DNA from: Bordetella genomosp. 12
Lineage (GTDB): Bacteria; Pseudomonadota; Gammaproteobacteria; Burkholderiales; Burkholderiaceae_B
DNA: 64,000 nucleotides
Assembly (NCBI RefSeq): GCF_002261355.1
Contig: NZ_NEVU01000003.1
Span: forward strand, 930,001-994,000
Reading direction: 5' to 3'
Part shown: piece by piece, positions 10,226-20,927 of the stretch
Layout of the letters: the number at the start of each line of letters is the position of its first letter
Position numbering within the stretch: the first letter of the stretch is position 1
Program-made: the position numbers and the translations under genes
Notes under the pieces: model-generated
Databases searched by the model: none
The model's input: the letters and a program-made list of their open reading frames with translations, nothing else
Told to the model about the DNA's origin: nothing

Positions 10226-12597
10226 CAAGCTTCCTCTCGGGCGGGTGCCAGGATCTCACGATTGCCATTGGATTGCATGGCAGACACCATACCTGCCTGC
10301 TCCATTTGTTCGAGTAACCGTGCGGCACGGTTGTAACCGATGCGCAAATGGCGCTGCACCAGCGAGATCGAGGCGCGCCGATGCTTGAGCACCACTTCGC
10401 AGGCCTGATCGTACATGGGGTCGGATTCGGCATCCGCCATGCCCGTCACACTGCTCACGCCATCGCCGGTCTCGCCTTCGGCGCCGCCCTCGAGCAGGCC
10501 CTCGACATAATTGGGCTCACCCTGGCTGCGCAGGTACTCGACCACGCGGTGGACCTCATCATCATGAACGAAAGCGCCATGGACCCGGACCGGCAGGCCG
10601 GTGCCCGGCGGCATGTACAGCATGTCGCCCTGGCCCAGCAGCGTTTCGGCGCCCATCTGATCAAGAATGGTGCGCGAATCGATCTTGGACGACACCTGGA
10701 AGGCGATGCGCGTCGGGATATTGGCTTTGATCAGGCCGGTAATGACGTCCACGCTGGGGCGCTGGGTCGCCAGCACGAGGTGGATGCCCGCCGCGCGCGC
10801 CTTCTGCGCCAGGCGGGCGATGAGCTCTTCGATTTTCTTGCCCACCACCATCATCAGATCGGCCAGCTCGTCGATCACCACCACGATATGCGGCAGGGGC
10901 GCGAGCGGCTCGGGCTGATCCGGCGTGAGCGAAAAGGGGTTGGGGATGGGCTCTTCGCGCTTGATCGCATCGCGGATCTTGGTGTTGTAGCCCGCCAGAT
11001 TACGCACGCCCATCTTGCTCATGAGGCGATAGCGCTTCTCCATTTCGCCCACGCACCAGTTCAGCGCGTTGGCCGCCTGGCGCATGTCGGTCACCACCGG
11101 CGAGAGCAGATGCGGAATCCCTTCGTAGACGCTCATTTCGAGCATCTTGGGATCGATCAGAATGACCCGGGTATGCGTGGCATCGGCCTTATACAGCAGC
11201 GAGAGAATCATCGCGTTGATACCGACGGACTTGCCCGAACCGGTCGTGCCCGCCACCAGCAGGTGGGGCATCTTGGCCAGATCGGCCACCACCGGATTGC
11301 CGGCAATGTCCTTGCCCAGCGCCATGGTCAACACGGAACTGCTCGCGTGATAGGTCTGCGATCCCAGGATTTCCGACAGCTTGACCATCTGGCGCCGCGG
11401 ATTGGGCAGCTCCAGCCCCATCAGATTCTTGCCGGGGATGGTCTCGACCACGCGGATGCTCACCAGGCTGAGCGCGCGCGCCAGATCCTTGGCGAGGTTG
11501 ACGATCTGGCTGCCCTTGACCCCGGTGGCCGGCTCGATTTCGTAGCGGGTGATGACCGGACCGGCCTGAGCCGCCACCACGGTCACGGAGACGCCGAAGT
11601 CCGCCAGCTTTTTCTCGATGAGGCGCGAGGTGAACTCGATCGTCTCGGCCGAGACCGTCTCCTGGCTGGGAGGCGGCATGTCCAGCAGGCTGATGGCCGG
11701 CAGATCGCCCTCGCCGGCCGGCGGCAGAAACAGGGTTTGCTGCTTTTCTTTCTCGACCCGATCCGAACGCGGCACCACGGTGATGGCCGGCTCGATGCGC
11801 ACCGGCTGCTCATGCACCAGTTTTTCCTGCTTGGCGGCGACCTGTTCGGTGCGCTCGGTTTTGGCGACCTCGCCGACCCGGCGGTCTTCGCGCGCGGTGT
11901 AGGAGTCGCGCACCTTGCGCACCAGGCCTTCCATCCAGCCGCCCACGCGCTCGGCGGCCTGCAACCAGGAAAACGAGAAGAACAAGGACAGGCCGATCGC
12001 GACCATGACCAACAGAATCAACGTGCTGCCGGTAAAGCCCACCGCCAGCTTGAGCTGCGCGGCCAGCACCTGGCCGATGACCCCGCCCGCGCCGCTGGCG
12101 CCATCGGTGCCGCCCGGCAGATGCATGCCCCAGCTATACAGCCGCAGCGCCTCCAGGCCCAGCGACCCGACCAGCAGCAAGGCAAAGCCGATGCCCTCTT
12201 CCCAGCGCACGCGCGGCAAGACGTCCGCGGGCTTGCCATTGGCCGCGCGCAGGTGGGACGCCAGACGGTGGTAGCCGGCCCGCACCCGGTGCAGCAGCAG
12301 GATCACCCACCACCAGGCGGAAAAGCCGAACAGATAGAGCAGGATATCGGCCAAATAAGCGCCAAGCGCCCCGCCCTTGTTGTGCAGGCTTTCGCTCGAG
12401 ACCGAATGCGACCAGCCTGGATCGGCCGGACTCCAGGTCAGCAGCACCAGCGTCAGCCAGGCGGCCAGAGCGGCAAACAGAATCCAGCGGGCCTCGCGCA
12501 GCAATGCGGAAATCCGCGTCTGCAGGGCAGAGGGCCCGTTACGGGTGTTGCGCGATGCGCGCGAAGAGACATTGGAAATCCGGGGCATGCGCCTCAT
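10225..12597 (-). CDS. ftsK: DNA translocase FtsK
   Basis: Septal DNA pump that clears chromosomes from the closing septum and activates XerCD at dif. 790 residues, the shorter form usual outside enterics. The N-terminal ~210 residues contain four membrane segments; a linker of ~100 charged residues follows; the RecA-like motor has Walker A GTTGSGKS near residue 450 and Walker [15 protein letters not shown]. The winged-helix gamma domain ([20 protein letters not shown]), which reads KOPS sites, is at the C-terminus. An alternative ATG lies nine bases downstream, at 12588. Directly overlaps lolA and is divergent from trxB. Confidence 0.97.
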   Translation of the reverse strand: MRRMPRISNVSSRASRNTRNGPSALQTRISALLREARWILFAALAAWLTLVLLTWSPADPGWSHSVSSESLHNKGGALGAYLADILLYLFGFSAWWWVILLLHRVRAGYHRLASHLRAANGKPADVLPRVRWEEGIGFALLLVGSLGLEALRLYSWGMHLPGGTDGASGAGGVIGQVLAAQLKLAVGFTGSTLILLVMVAIGLSLFFSFSWLQAAERVGGWMEGLVRKVRDSYTAREDRRVGEVAKTERTEQVAAKQEKLVHEQPVRIEPAITVVPRSDRVEKEKQQTLFLPPAGEGDLPAISLLDMPPPSQETVSAETIEFTSRLIEKKLADFGVSVTVVAAQAGPVITRYEIEPATGVKGSQIVNLAKDLARALSLVSIRVVETIPGKNLMGLELPNPRRQMVKLSEILGSQTYHASSSVLTMALGKDIAGNPVVADLAKMPHLLVAGTTGSGKSVGINAMILSLLYKADATHTRVILIDPKMLEMSVYEGIPHLLSPVVTDMRQAANALNWCVGEMEKRYRLMSKMGVRNLAGYNTKIRDAIKREEPIPNPFSLTPDQPEPLAPLPHIVVVIDELADLMMVVGKKIEELIARLAQKARAAGIHLVLATQRPSVDVITGLIKANIPTRIAFQVSSKIDSRTILDQMGAETLLGQGDMLYMPPGTGLPVRVHGAFVHDDEVHRVVEYLRSQGEPNYVEGLLEGGAEGETGDGVSSVTGMADAESDPMYDQACEVVLKHRRASISLVQRHLRIGYNRAARLLEQMEQAGMVSAMQSNGNREILAPAREEA

Positions 12598-12602
12598 TAT
12601 AA

Positions 12603-14240
<1,638 letters not shown>

Positions 14241-14244
<4 letters not shown>

Positions 14245-14570
14245 AATGGGTCTTCCTGGCCGTGGCCATCGCCGCCGAGATCGTCGCCACCAGCGCGCTG
14301 AAGGCCAGCGATGGCTTCTCGCGCCTGCTGCCGTCGATCATCACCGTCGCCGGCTACATGGTGTCGTTCTACTTCCTGTCGCTGACCCTGCGCGAGTTAC
14401 CCGTGGGCATCGCCTATGCCGTCTGGTCGGGCGTGGGCATCGTGGCCATCTCGCTGATCGGCGTGTTCCTGTTCCAACAGACGCTGGACCTCGCCGCCAT
14501 CCTGGGCATCGTGCTCATCGTGGCCGGGGTCATCGTGATGAACGTGTTTTCCAAGTCTGTCGGCCACTGA
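14241..14570 (+). CDS. SMR-family multidrug/guanidinium exporter
   Basis: Small inner-membrane transporter of 109 residues with four hydrophobic helices, the standard SMR size. The first helix carries the essential Glu (FLAVAIAAEIVATSALKAS), and the second and third hold the conserved LSLTLRELPVGIAYAVWSG. This matches the EmrE/QacE branch more than Gdx/SugE, though substrate cannot be decided by eye. The ATG at 14241 overlaps the stop of the Smr-domain gene by four bases, so translation is coupled. Last gene of the trxB run; it converges with the symporter genes. Confidence 0.93.
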
Positions 14571-14573
14571 CGC

Positions 14574-16637
14574 TCAGCTCGGCGAACGCAGGTAGTCCAC
14601 CAGGGCGCGCGTGGCCGGATCTGGCCGCGGGGTCAGCAAGGACACCACGATGATGGTCAGGAAGGCGGCAGGCGCGCCGAACACGCCCGCCGCAATGGGC
14701 TGTATCCCCCACCACAGTTGGACCGGCTCGGTACGCGCCACGCCGAAGACCCATTCCCGCAACCAGGGCTGCGTATGCGCCATGTAGGCAAAGGTCGTGG
14801 CCAGGCCGGCCATCATGCCCAGCGTAGCCCCCCATTTGTTGGCGCGCCGCCAGAAAATGCCCATGACCAGGGCCGGGAAGAACGACGACGCGGCAAATGA
14901 AAACGCCGCCGACACCATGAACAGAATGTCCGCTGGCTTGCGCGCCGCGACCCAGGCCGCACCAAATGCCACCAGCAGCAGCAGAATCTTGGACGCCATG
15001 ACCCGCCTTGCCGCCGACATGCGGGGCGACACCATGCGATACCACATGTCATGCGACAGCGAGTTGGACAGCGTCAGCAGCAACCCGTCGGCAGTGGACA
15101 GCGCCGCGGCCAGCCCGCCGGCCGCCACCAGACCGGACACCACATAGGGCAGCCCGCCGATCTCCGGCATGGCAAGCACCACGACGTCCGCCCCCATGCT
15201 GATTTCCGCGGCCTGCACGATGCCGTCCCGATTGATGTCCAGCACGTCCAGCAAATTGGCGTCCACCGCGCTCCAGGCATGAACCCAGCTGGGCAGACTG
15301 AGAAAACTGCTGCCCACGACCTGGCTGTAGATCTCATACTTGACCAGTAGGGCCAGCGCCGGCGCCATGAAATAAAGCAGCAGGATAAAGAGCAGCGACC
15401 AGCACACCGAGCGCCGCGCTTCGGCGACCGAAGGAGTGGTGTAGGAGCGCATCAGAATATGCGGCATGCCCGCCGTGCCCAGCATCAGGCAAAGCACTAG
15501 CGCCAGAAAGTTGATCCGCATGTTCTCGCGATCGCGCGCTTGTTCGGCGGGATAGGGTTCGGCATGTGGCACGGGCGGCGCGGCGCGAGCCTCGAACACC
15601 GCCTTGGCCTGCGACCAGAGCGTCCGCGCATCCTCGACCGTGGCCGGATAGCCGGTCAGCTCGCGCTCCAGCGAGCGGATTTCCACCATGGGCGCATCCG
15701 AAGCATTCAAGCGCGCCAGCCGGGTCCGCAGCTTTTCTTTCTCTTCCGTCCACGAGCGTGGCAGATTCTGCAAGCGGCTGTCCATCTCCGCAGCCCGCTC
15801 GGCCCACAGATGACGCACTTCGATTTCATTGGGATCGATGACCAGCGCGCGCTCTTTTTCCGTGATCTCCTGCAATAGCGGCGCGCCCGAGAATTGCGGC
15901 AAGGGGGCATCGGTATGCTTGACCGACAGCCACACCACGGGCACCAGATAGGCAATCACCAGAATGATGTACTGCCCCACCTGCGTCCAAGTGACGGCGC
16001 GCATCCCGCCCAGGAAGGAGCACACCAGCATGCCGCCAAGCGCCACGAATATGCCCAGCTCGAAGGAGATCCCCGTCAAGCGGGTGGTGATGATGCCGAC
16101 GCCATAGATCTGCGCCACCAGGTAGGTGAACGAACACAGGATGGCGCAGGCAACGCCCGCCAGACGTGGCAAATTCCCGCCGTAGCGCACCCCCAGGAAG
16201 TCCGGGATGGTGTACTGGCCGAATTTGCGCAGGTAAGGCGCCAGCAGCAGCGCCACGAGCACAAAACCGCCCGTCCAGCCCATGATGTAAGCCAGGCCGC
16301 CATAGCCGGTCAGATAGAGCGTGCCCGCCACGCCGATGAAGGAGGCCACCGACATCCAATCGGCGGCCGTGGCCATCCCGTTGTAGAACGCCGGCACCCG
16401 CCGACCCGCTACGTAGTACTCCACCTGGTCGGACGTGCGGCACACGATGCCTATGCTGGCGTACAGGCAGACCGTGACGAGCAAAAAGACATAACCGATC
16501 CACGCGCGCGGCATCCCCATTACTTCGGCAGCCGCCAGCAGCAGGATCAGCGCCACGAAGCCCAGTGTGTACAGCGCGTAGATCCACCTCAGGCGGCGCT
16601 CGAACTCCTGCGAACTCGATCCCGAAAACGGCATCAT
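14574..16637 (-). CDS. Sodium:solute symporter, VC_2705-like large subunit
   Basis: Inner-membrane sodium/solute symporter of the SSS superfamily (ActP relatives, VC_2705 type), 687 residues. Family features are the N-terminal helices with EYYVAGRRVPAFYNGMATAADWMS, and CLMLGTAGMPHILMRSYTT in the middle. Two insertions stand out: a charged helical stretch of ~110 residues (about 265-375, including RTRLARLNASDAPMVEIRS) and an EF-hand-like loop DINRDGIVQAAE (about residue 465). The substrate is unknown; close relatives carry acetate or similar short acids. Its ATG overlaps the stop of the DUF4212 gene by four bases, so the two are translated together. Confidence 0.9.
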   Translation of the reverse strand: MMPFSGSSSQEFERRLRWIYALYTLGFVALILLLAAAEVMGMPRAWIGYVFLLVTVCLYASIGIVCRTSDQVEYYVAGRRVPAFYNGMATAADWMSVASFIGVAGTLYLTGYGGLAYIMGWTGGFVLVALLLAPYLRKFGQYTIPDFLGVRYGGNLPRLAGVACAILCSFTYLVAQIYGVGIITTRLTGISFELGIFVALGGMLVCSFLGGMRAVTWTQVGQYIILVIAYLVPVVWLSVKHTDAPLPQFSGAPLLQEITEKERALVIDPNEIEVRHLWAERAAEMDSRLQNLPRSWTEEKEKLRTRLARLNASDAPMVEIRSLERELTGYPATVEDARTLWSQAKAVFEARAAPPVPHAEPYPAEQARDRENMRINFLALVLCLMLGTAGMPHILMRSYTTPSVAEARRSVCWSLLFILLLYFMAPALALLVKYEIYSQVVGSSFLSLPSWVHAWSAVDANLLDVLDINRDGIVQAAEISMGADVVVLAMPEIGGLPYVVSGLVAAGGLAAALSTADGLLLTLSNSLSHDMWYRMVSPRMSAARRVMASKILLLLVAFGAAWVAARKPADILFMVSAAFSFAASSFFPALVMGIFWRRANKWGATLGMMAGLATTFAYMAHTQPWLREWVFGVARTEPVQLWWGIQPIAAGVFGAPAAFLTIIVVSLLTPRPDPATRALVDYLRSPS

Positions 16638-16897
16638 TCGCTCCGCCGGGCCCGCGCATCGGCGCGGTTGGTGACGAAGGCGTAGATGGCGATGATGACG
16701 AGATAGGCGGCTGGCGCGCCGTAGGCAGCCATCCAGAAGGCAAATGGCCAGCCAAAGAAGTCAAAGCGCCACTGGCGTGCGAAATAGGCGGGCAGGAAGG
16801 TCAACGCGGCCCAGGTGGCCAGCAGCACGCCGATCAGCCGCAGATTGCGGCGCCAATAGGGCGTGGAGTGAGTACTTGCATCGCGAGTCTCTTGCAT
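16634..16897 (-). CDS. DUF4212 small subunit of the symporter
   Basis: Membrane protein of 87 residues with two hydrophobic helices (LIGVLLATWAALTFLPAYFA and WPFAFWMAAYGAPAAYLVII). DUF4212 proteins are nearly always encoded directly before VC_2705-type symporters and are taken as their small subunit; here the four-base overlap with the large subunit supports that. The start is the ATG at 16897. Transcription probably begins in the 424-base gap to icd. Confidence 0.9.
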   Translation of the reverse strand: MQETRDASTHSTPYWRRNLRLIGVLLATWAALTFLPAYFARQWRFDFFGWPFAFWMAAYGAPAAYLVIIAIYAFVTNRADARARRSE

Positions 16898-16962
16898 CGC
16901 TGTCCGTTCTTGTGCGGCACGCGCGGCCTGGCGGCAACCCTAGCACGGCGTCCCGAAAGCGA

Positions 16963-17013
16963 CAACGGCCGACACCAAGGTGCCGGCCGTTGCGCGTTTT
17001 ACTTTTTATTTTT
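16963..17013 (+). terminator. Strong plus-strand terminator with no known plus-strand gene
   Basis: CAACGGCCG pairs with CGGCCGTTG, with an inner CACC/GGTG stem closed by AA, and is followed by a T-rich tail on the plus strand. The only genes to its left (symporter, DUF4212) run on the opposite strand, so the transcript it ends is not explained. Confidence 0.65.
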
Positions 17014-17170
17014 GGTACTGCTTCATTTTTTAACCGGTGCCGCCGGCTTTTTTTTGATGCCCATGCAGGGCTTTGTCTCCTCACCTGCATGGGACGAAAT
17101 TCTGCACCAGATACGGGCTTGTCACACTAGGGGAATGCCCTAATTCGGCGCATTTATTTCGATATTACTG

Positions 17171-17185
17171 GCACCAATATGGTGC
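17171..17185. promoter_or_regulatory. NtrC-like palindrome
   Basis: GCACCAATATGGTGC is a perfect five-base inverted repeat with a five-base spacer, followed by A. It matches the GCACC-N5-GGTGC form of NtrC enhancer sites. It lies 274 bases upstream of the DUF4212/symporter start and just past the icd terminator. Binding is inferred. Confidence 0.4.
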
Positions 17186-17193
17186 ATTACATC

Positions 17194-17220
17194 AAAAAAC
17201 CCGCGAAATCCCCTGCGGGA
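17194..17220 (-). terminator. Intrinsic terminator of icd
   Basis: On the minus strand CCCGC pairs with GCGGG and is followed by six T. It is about 100 bases past the icd stop, leaving a 3' leader that contains the 25-base palindrome. Confidence 0.75.
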
Positions 17221-17287
17221 CAGCGATTTCACCGACCAATCTTTGCGACCGGCCCAGAAACCGCTGCCGGTTTTGCGAACGTCGGAG

Positions 17288-17312
17288 TGTATGCCCCATA
17301 TTGGGGCATACA
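17288..17312. repeat. Perfect 25-base palindrome in the icd 3' region
   Basis: Arms of eleven bases (TGTATGCCCCA and its complement) surround a TAT centre. There is no T tract on either side, so it is not a standard terminator. It shares the CC-AT-rich-GG plan of the palindrome at 17171-17185. Confidence 0.7.
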
Positions 17313-17321
17313 GGGTAAGGC

Positions 17322-18578
17322 TCACATGTTCTGGATCATTTGCTGGCCGAAGCCGGAGCAAGAGACCTGCACCGCACCGGGCAACAGGCGTGCGAAGTCA
17401 TAGGTGACATGCTTGGACTGGATGGTCTTTTCCATGCTGGAAATGATGAGATCGGCCGCCTCGATCCAGCCCATGTGACGCAACATCATTTCGGCCGACA
17501 GAATCTCCGAGCCCGGATTGACGTAGTCCTTGCCCGCGTACTTGGGCGCCGAGCCGTGCGTGGCCTCGAACATCGCCACGGAATCCGAAATATTGCCCCC
17601 GGGAGCGATGCCGATACCGCCGACCTGCGCGGCCACCGCGTCGGAAATGTAATCGCCATTCAGATTGAGCGTGGCGATGACGTCGCACTCCTTGGGCCGC
17701 ATCAACACTTGCTGCAGGAAGGCATCGGCGATGATGTCCTTGATGAGGATGTCGCGGCCAGTCCTGGGGTTTTTCAGTTTGCACCACGGACCATTGTCCA
17801 CCAGTTGCGCGCCAAACTCGCGCTGCGCCAGCGCATAGCCCCAATCGCGAAACCCACCCTCGGTGAACTTCATGATGTTGCCCTTGTGCACCAGCGTCAC
17901 CGAACTGCGGTCATGATCGATGGCGTACTGAATCGCCTTGCGCACGAGACGTTCCGTGCCCTCGCGCGACACCGGTTTGATGCCGATGGACGCGCTGTCG
18001 GGAAAGCGGATCTGGGTCACGCCCAGTTCGTCCTGAAGAAAGCCGATCAGCTTGCGCGCCTCGGGCGTGCCAGCCATGTACTCGATACCCGCGTAAATAT
18101 CCTCGGAGTTCTCACGAAAGAGCACCACATTGGTGTTCTGCGGTTCGCGCACCGGCGACGGCACACCGCTGAAATAGCGCACCGGGCGAACGCAGGCGTA
18201 CAGATCCAACCGCTGGCGCAAGGCTACGTTCAGCGAGCGGATGCCACCGCCGACCGGCGTGGTGATGGGGCCTTTGATGGAGACGACGTAGTCGCGCACC
18301 ACCTCCAGGGTCTCTTCAGGCAGCCAGTTGCCATCGCCATACACCCGCGTGGCCTTCTGCCCGGCATAGACCTCCATCCAGTGGATCCGCCGCTGGCCCG
18401 CATAGGCCTTCTCGACCGCCGCATCGACCACTTTGAGCATCACCGGCGTGATATCCGCGCCCGTACCGTCGCCCTCGATATAGGGAATGACGACTTGATC
18501 AGGCACGTTCAGGCTGAGATCGGGATTGACGGTGATCTTCTGTCCCGATGCGGGGATCTTGATATGTTGGTACGACAT
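17322..18578 (-). CDS. icd: Isocitrate dehydrogenase (NADP+)
   Basis: TCA-cycle enzyme that converts isocitrate to 2-oxoglutarate with NADP+. 418 residues from the ATG at 18578, close to the E. coli 416; GGAG sits correctly upstream. The substrate-binding region is intact ([20 protein letters not shown], corresponding to the Ser113 loop controlled by IDH kinase in enterics) and the coenzyme part carries [19 protein letters not shown]. The frame is open to 18716 but that part is not conserved. It converges with the symporter side and is divergent from the DUF1841 gene. Confidence 0.97.
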   Translation of the reverse strand: MSYQHIKIPASGQKITVNPDLSLNVPDQVVIPYIEGDGTGADITPVMLKVVDAAVEKAYAGQRRIHWMEVYAGQKATRVYGDGNWLPEETLEVVRDYVVSIKGPITTPVGGGIRSLNVALRQRLDLYACVRPVRYFSGVPSPVREPQNTNVVLFRENSEDIYAGIEYMAGTPEARKLIGFLQDELGVTQIRFPDSASIGIKPVSREGTERLVRKAIQYAIDHDRSSVTLVHKGNIMKFTEGGFRDWGYALAQREFGAQLVDNGPWCKLKNPRTGRDILIKDIIADAFLQQVLMRPKECDVIATLNLNGDYISDAVAAQVGGIGIAPGGNISDSVAMFEATHGSAPKYAGKDYVNPGSEILSAEMMLRHMGWIEAADLIISSMEKTIQSKHVTYDFARLLPGAVQVSCSGFGQQMIQNM

Positions 18579-18736
18579 CTTGCTTGCTCCATTCTCCATT
18601 GACGCGCGTGCCTGCAGGCGCTGCGGGCGCCGCCGGCGAACATGGGGCCATTCTATAGTGCAAACCTGGGCCCGGCCCGTGGCGCCGGCGGCCGGGGTTA
18701 AAATATGGGCCTGCAAGCAATTTCCTCTGGCCGACG

Positions 18737-19162
18737 ATGTTCAATCCCTCGCGCGATCAAGTTCGCGAATTCTTTATCGAAACCTGGCGCAAGCACCGGG
18801 CAGCCGAAGTGCTCACGCCACTGGAATCGATGGCCCTGGATTGGATCATCGAGCACCCCGAGTACCACGGCGACCTCGAAAGCCCCGATGCCATGACGGC
18901 CGAATACCCGGTCGAAAACGGCCGCACCAATCCCTTCCTGCATCTGTCCATGCATCTGGCCATCGCGGAGCAATTGTCCATCGACCATCCGCGCGGCATC
19001 CGCGACGCCTACCAGAAGTTGGTGCGCCGCATGGATGCGCACCAGGCCGCCCACGAGATCATGGAATGCCTGGGCCAGGTGGTCTGGGAAGCACAGCGCC
19101 TGGGCGTCGCACTCGACAGCGATGTCTACATCGACCTCATCCGCCAGCGCGCAGAGCGCTGA
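18737..19162 (+). CDS. DUF1841 family protein
   Basis: Cytoplasmic protein of 141 residues belonging to DUF1841, a family seen mainly in beta- and gamma-proteobacteria and not characterised. Conserved features include [13 protein letters not shown] at the start, [17 protein letters not shown] in the middle, and [18 protein letters not shown] near the end. The ATG at 18737 is used; TAAAAT about 33 bases upstream could be a -10 element. Convergent with the cytochrome genes, five bases away. No role proposed. Confidence 0.87.
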   Translation: MFNPSRDQVREFFIETWRKHRAAEVLTPLESMALDWIIEHPEYHGDLESPDAMTAEYPVENGRTNPFLHLSMHLAIAEQLSIDHPRGIRDAYQKLVRRMDAHQAAHEIMECLGQVVWEAQRLGVALDSDVYIDLIRQRAER

Positions 19163-19167
19163 AACCC

Positions 19168-19524
19168 CTATTTATGCACGCTCAGCGGGCCGGGCAATGA
19201 GGCCAGCCACGCCGTGACATTGTCGATATCCTGATCCGACAGTTGTGCTGCGAAGGCGCCCATGATGGGGTTCTTGCGCACATTGGCCGTCGCGGCGCTG
19301 CCCGCCGCACCGCGCTTGTAAGCCTTGAGCGCGTGGGCCAGATAGTCCGCGTGCTGGCCCGCCAGCACGGGATACTCAGGCTGCACCGAATTGCGTGCAT
19401 CCGCGCCGTGGCAGGAGGCACAGTTGAATTTTTCGAACACCGCGCGCCCGGCGGCCAGATCCTGGGCCTGCGCCGATGCCACCATCAAGCCTGCGCCCGC
19501 GAGGGCAAACATCAAGCGTTTCAT
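19168..19524 (-). CDS. Class I cytochrome c, periplasmic (CASCH)
   Basis: Small periplasmic c-type cytochrome of 118 residues. Signal peptide MKRLMFALAGAGLMVASAQA, then heme motif CASCH at about 36-40; the Met ligand is probably in NPIMGAFAAQLSDQD. It resembles one half of a cytochrome c4 and likely carries electrons between the bc1 complex and a terminal oxidase (inference). It follows the second cytochrome gene with a 12-base gap, so the two form an operon. No maturation gene is nearby. Confidence 0.93.
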   Translation of the reverse strand: MKRLMFALAGAGLMVASAQAQDLAAGRAVFEKFNCASCHGADARNSVQPEYPVLAGQHADYLAHALKAYKRGAAGSAATANVRKNPIMGAFAAQLSDQDIDNVTAWLASLPGPLSVHK

Positions 19525-19536
19525 GGTTTGCCCCGT

Positions 19537-19890
19537 TTATTTGAGTTGCGAGTAGTACGCGGCCAGATCGGCGATGTCCTGATCCGACAGGCTGCCGGCG
19601 ATGGCATCCATCGTCGGATGACTGCGCGTGCCTTTCTTGTACTCATTGAGGGCCGCCTCGATGTACTTGGCGTTCTGCCCGGCAATCATGGGGACGTGAT
19701 AGAGCTCGGGGAACGAGGCCTTGTAGCCAGGAATGCCATGACAGCCGATGCACATCGAGATCTTGTCGCGGGCATTCTGGACATTGCCGGCCACTGGCGT
19801 GTCCGCGGCCCATAACGGGCCGGAGATCGAACAGGAGGCGACTACGGACAGCACATACAACTTGCACTTCATAGAGGTTCGAGACTTCAT
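19537..19890 (-). CDS. Class I cytochrome c, periplasmic (CIGCH)
   Basis: Periplasmic c-type cytochrome of 117 residues (111 if the ATG at 19872 is used; neither start has a strong ribosome site). Signal peptide ends near SGPLWAA. The heme motif is CIGCHG, followed by IPGYKASFPELYHVPMIAGQ and, near the end, SHPTMDAIAGSLSDQDIADL with the likely Met ligand. It is similar to the next gene in its C-terminal half, suggesting a duplicated pair akin to the two domains of cytochrome c4. It is divergent from the MoxR gene. Confidence 0.92.
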   Translation of the reverse strand: MKSRTSMKCKLYVLSVVASCSISGPLWAADTPVAGNVQNARDKISMCIGCHGIPGYKASFPELYHVPMIAGQNAKYIEAALNEYKKGTRSHPTMDAIAGSLSDQDIADLAAYYSQLK

Positions 19891-20052
19891 TGGAGTGACT
19901 CTTGGAATGGCTGAAACGGGGCGATGAAAGGCTTCGGGCCAAGCCCGGCCGCAAATCCAGGCGATTGTACGATAATTGCTTCGAAATCCCGCCTTTTGCC
20001 GGCCCGCCGCACGGGCGGGCTAACCCGCATAGCCTAACCCGACTTTCGAACC

Positions 20053-20922
20053 ATGTCTCAGTCCACCCCCGCAGCAAGGCCCGAACGTTTCGACGGCACC
20101 GACCGCTACGTTGCCACCGATGATCTCAAACTCGCCGTCAACGCCGCGCTGACGCTGCAACGCCCCCTGCTGATCAAGGGCGAGCCTGGCACGGGCAAAA
20201 CCATGCTGGCCGAGGAGGTCGCCCGCGCGCTGGGCCGGCCTTTGCTGCAATGGCATATCAAGTCCACCACCAAGGCGCATCAGGGTCTGTACGAGTACGA
20301 CGCGGTGTCGCGCCTGCGCGACTCGCAACTGGGCGACGAGAAAGTCCGCGACATCCGCAACTACATCGTGCAGGGCACGCTGTGGCAGGCCTTCACCGCC
20401 GACGAGCCGGTCGTGCTGCTCATCGACGAGATCGACAAAGCCGATATCGAATTCCCCAACGACTTGCTGCGCGAACTGGACCGCATGGAATTCCATGTCT
20501 ACGAAACGCGCGAGACCATCGCCGCCCGCCATCGCCCGCTGGTCATCATTACGTCCAATAACGAGAAGGACCTGCCCGACGCGTTCCTGCGCCGCTGCTT
20601 CTTCCACTACATCCGCTTCCCCGAGCGCGAAACCATGCGCGACATCGTGGCGGTGCACTTCCCGCAACTGCGCGAGGACGTGTTGCGCGCCGCGCTGGAC
20701 ACCTTCTTCGCCCTGCGCGATGCACCGGGCTTGAAGAAAAAGCCGTCCACCTCGGAGCTGCTGGATTGGCTGCGCCTGTTGCTGGCCGAAGGGGTTGAGG
20801 CCGAACGCATCAGCGCGCACACCGCCGTGCCCATCATGGCGGGCGCCCTGCTCAAGAACGAACAGGATGTCCAGTTGCTGGAGCGGCTCTCCAGCGTCGC
20901 CCGCAACGCACAACGCCGCTGA
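20053..20922 (+). CDS. MoxR-family AAA+ ATPase
   Basis: Cytoplasmic AAA+ chaperone of 289 residues. Walker A is KGEPGTGKTMLAEEVA (about 42-57), Walker B VVLLIDEIDKAD, sensor 1 IITSNNEKDLPDAFLRRC. MoxR proteins help insert cofactors or assemble partners, working with a von Willebrand A (VWA) protein encoded next door; here that is the CoxE-like gene five bases downstream. This subtype (290 aa ATPase plus ~390 aa VWA) resembles the CoxD/CoxE pair, yet no CO dehydrogenase genes are present, so the client is unknown. Confidence 0.93.
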   Translation: MSQSTPAARPERFDGTDRYVATDDLKLAVNAALTLQRPLLIKGEPGTGKTMLAEEVARALGRPLLQWHIKSTTKAHQGLYEYDAVSRLRDSQLGDEKVRDIRNYIVQGTLWQAFTADEPVVLLIDEIDKADIEFPNDLLRELDRMEFHVYETRETIAARHRPLVIITSNNEKDLPDAFLRRCFFHYIRFPERETMRDIVAVHFPQLREDVLRAALDTFFALRDAPGLKKKPSTSELLDWLRLLLAEGVEAERISAHTAVPIMAGALLKNEQDVQLLERLSSVARNAQRR

Positions 20923-20927
20923 CCGCG

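Larger units (their letters stand above)
16898..17321. other. Regulatory intergenic region between the symporter and icd
   Basis: A 424-base gap without a convincing gene. It holds, left to right, a strong plus-strand-type terminator (16963-17013), a weaker hairpin plus eight T (17032-17055), an NtrC-site-like palindrome (17171-17185), the icd terminator (17194-17220, minus strand) and a 25-base palindrome (17288-17312). The symporter promoter should also be here, but I see no clear sigma-70 or sigma-54 pair. Confidence 0.6.

Noticed and set aside
17036-17079. Possible 13-residue micro-gene MGIKKKPAAPVKK on the minus strand
   Set aside because: The Lys codons come from the A run of a terminator-like hairpin and the GAGGAG is 12 bases away; too little evidence.
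16898-17170. Sigma-54 promoter for the symporter genes
   Set aside because: No GG-N10-GC with the TGGCAC/TTGC context was found on the minus strand.
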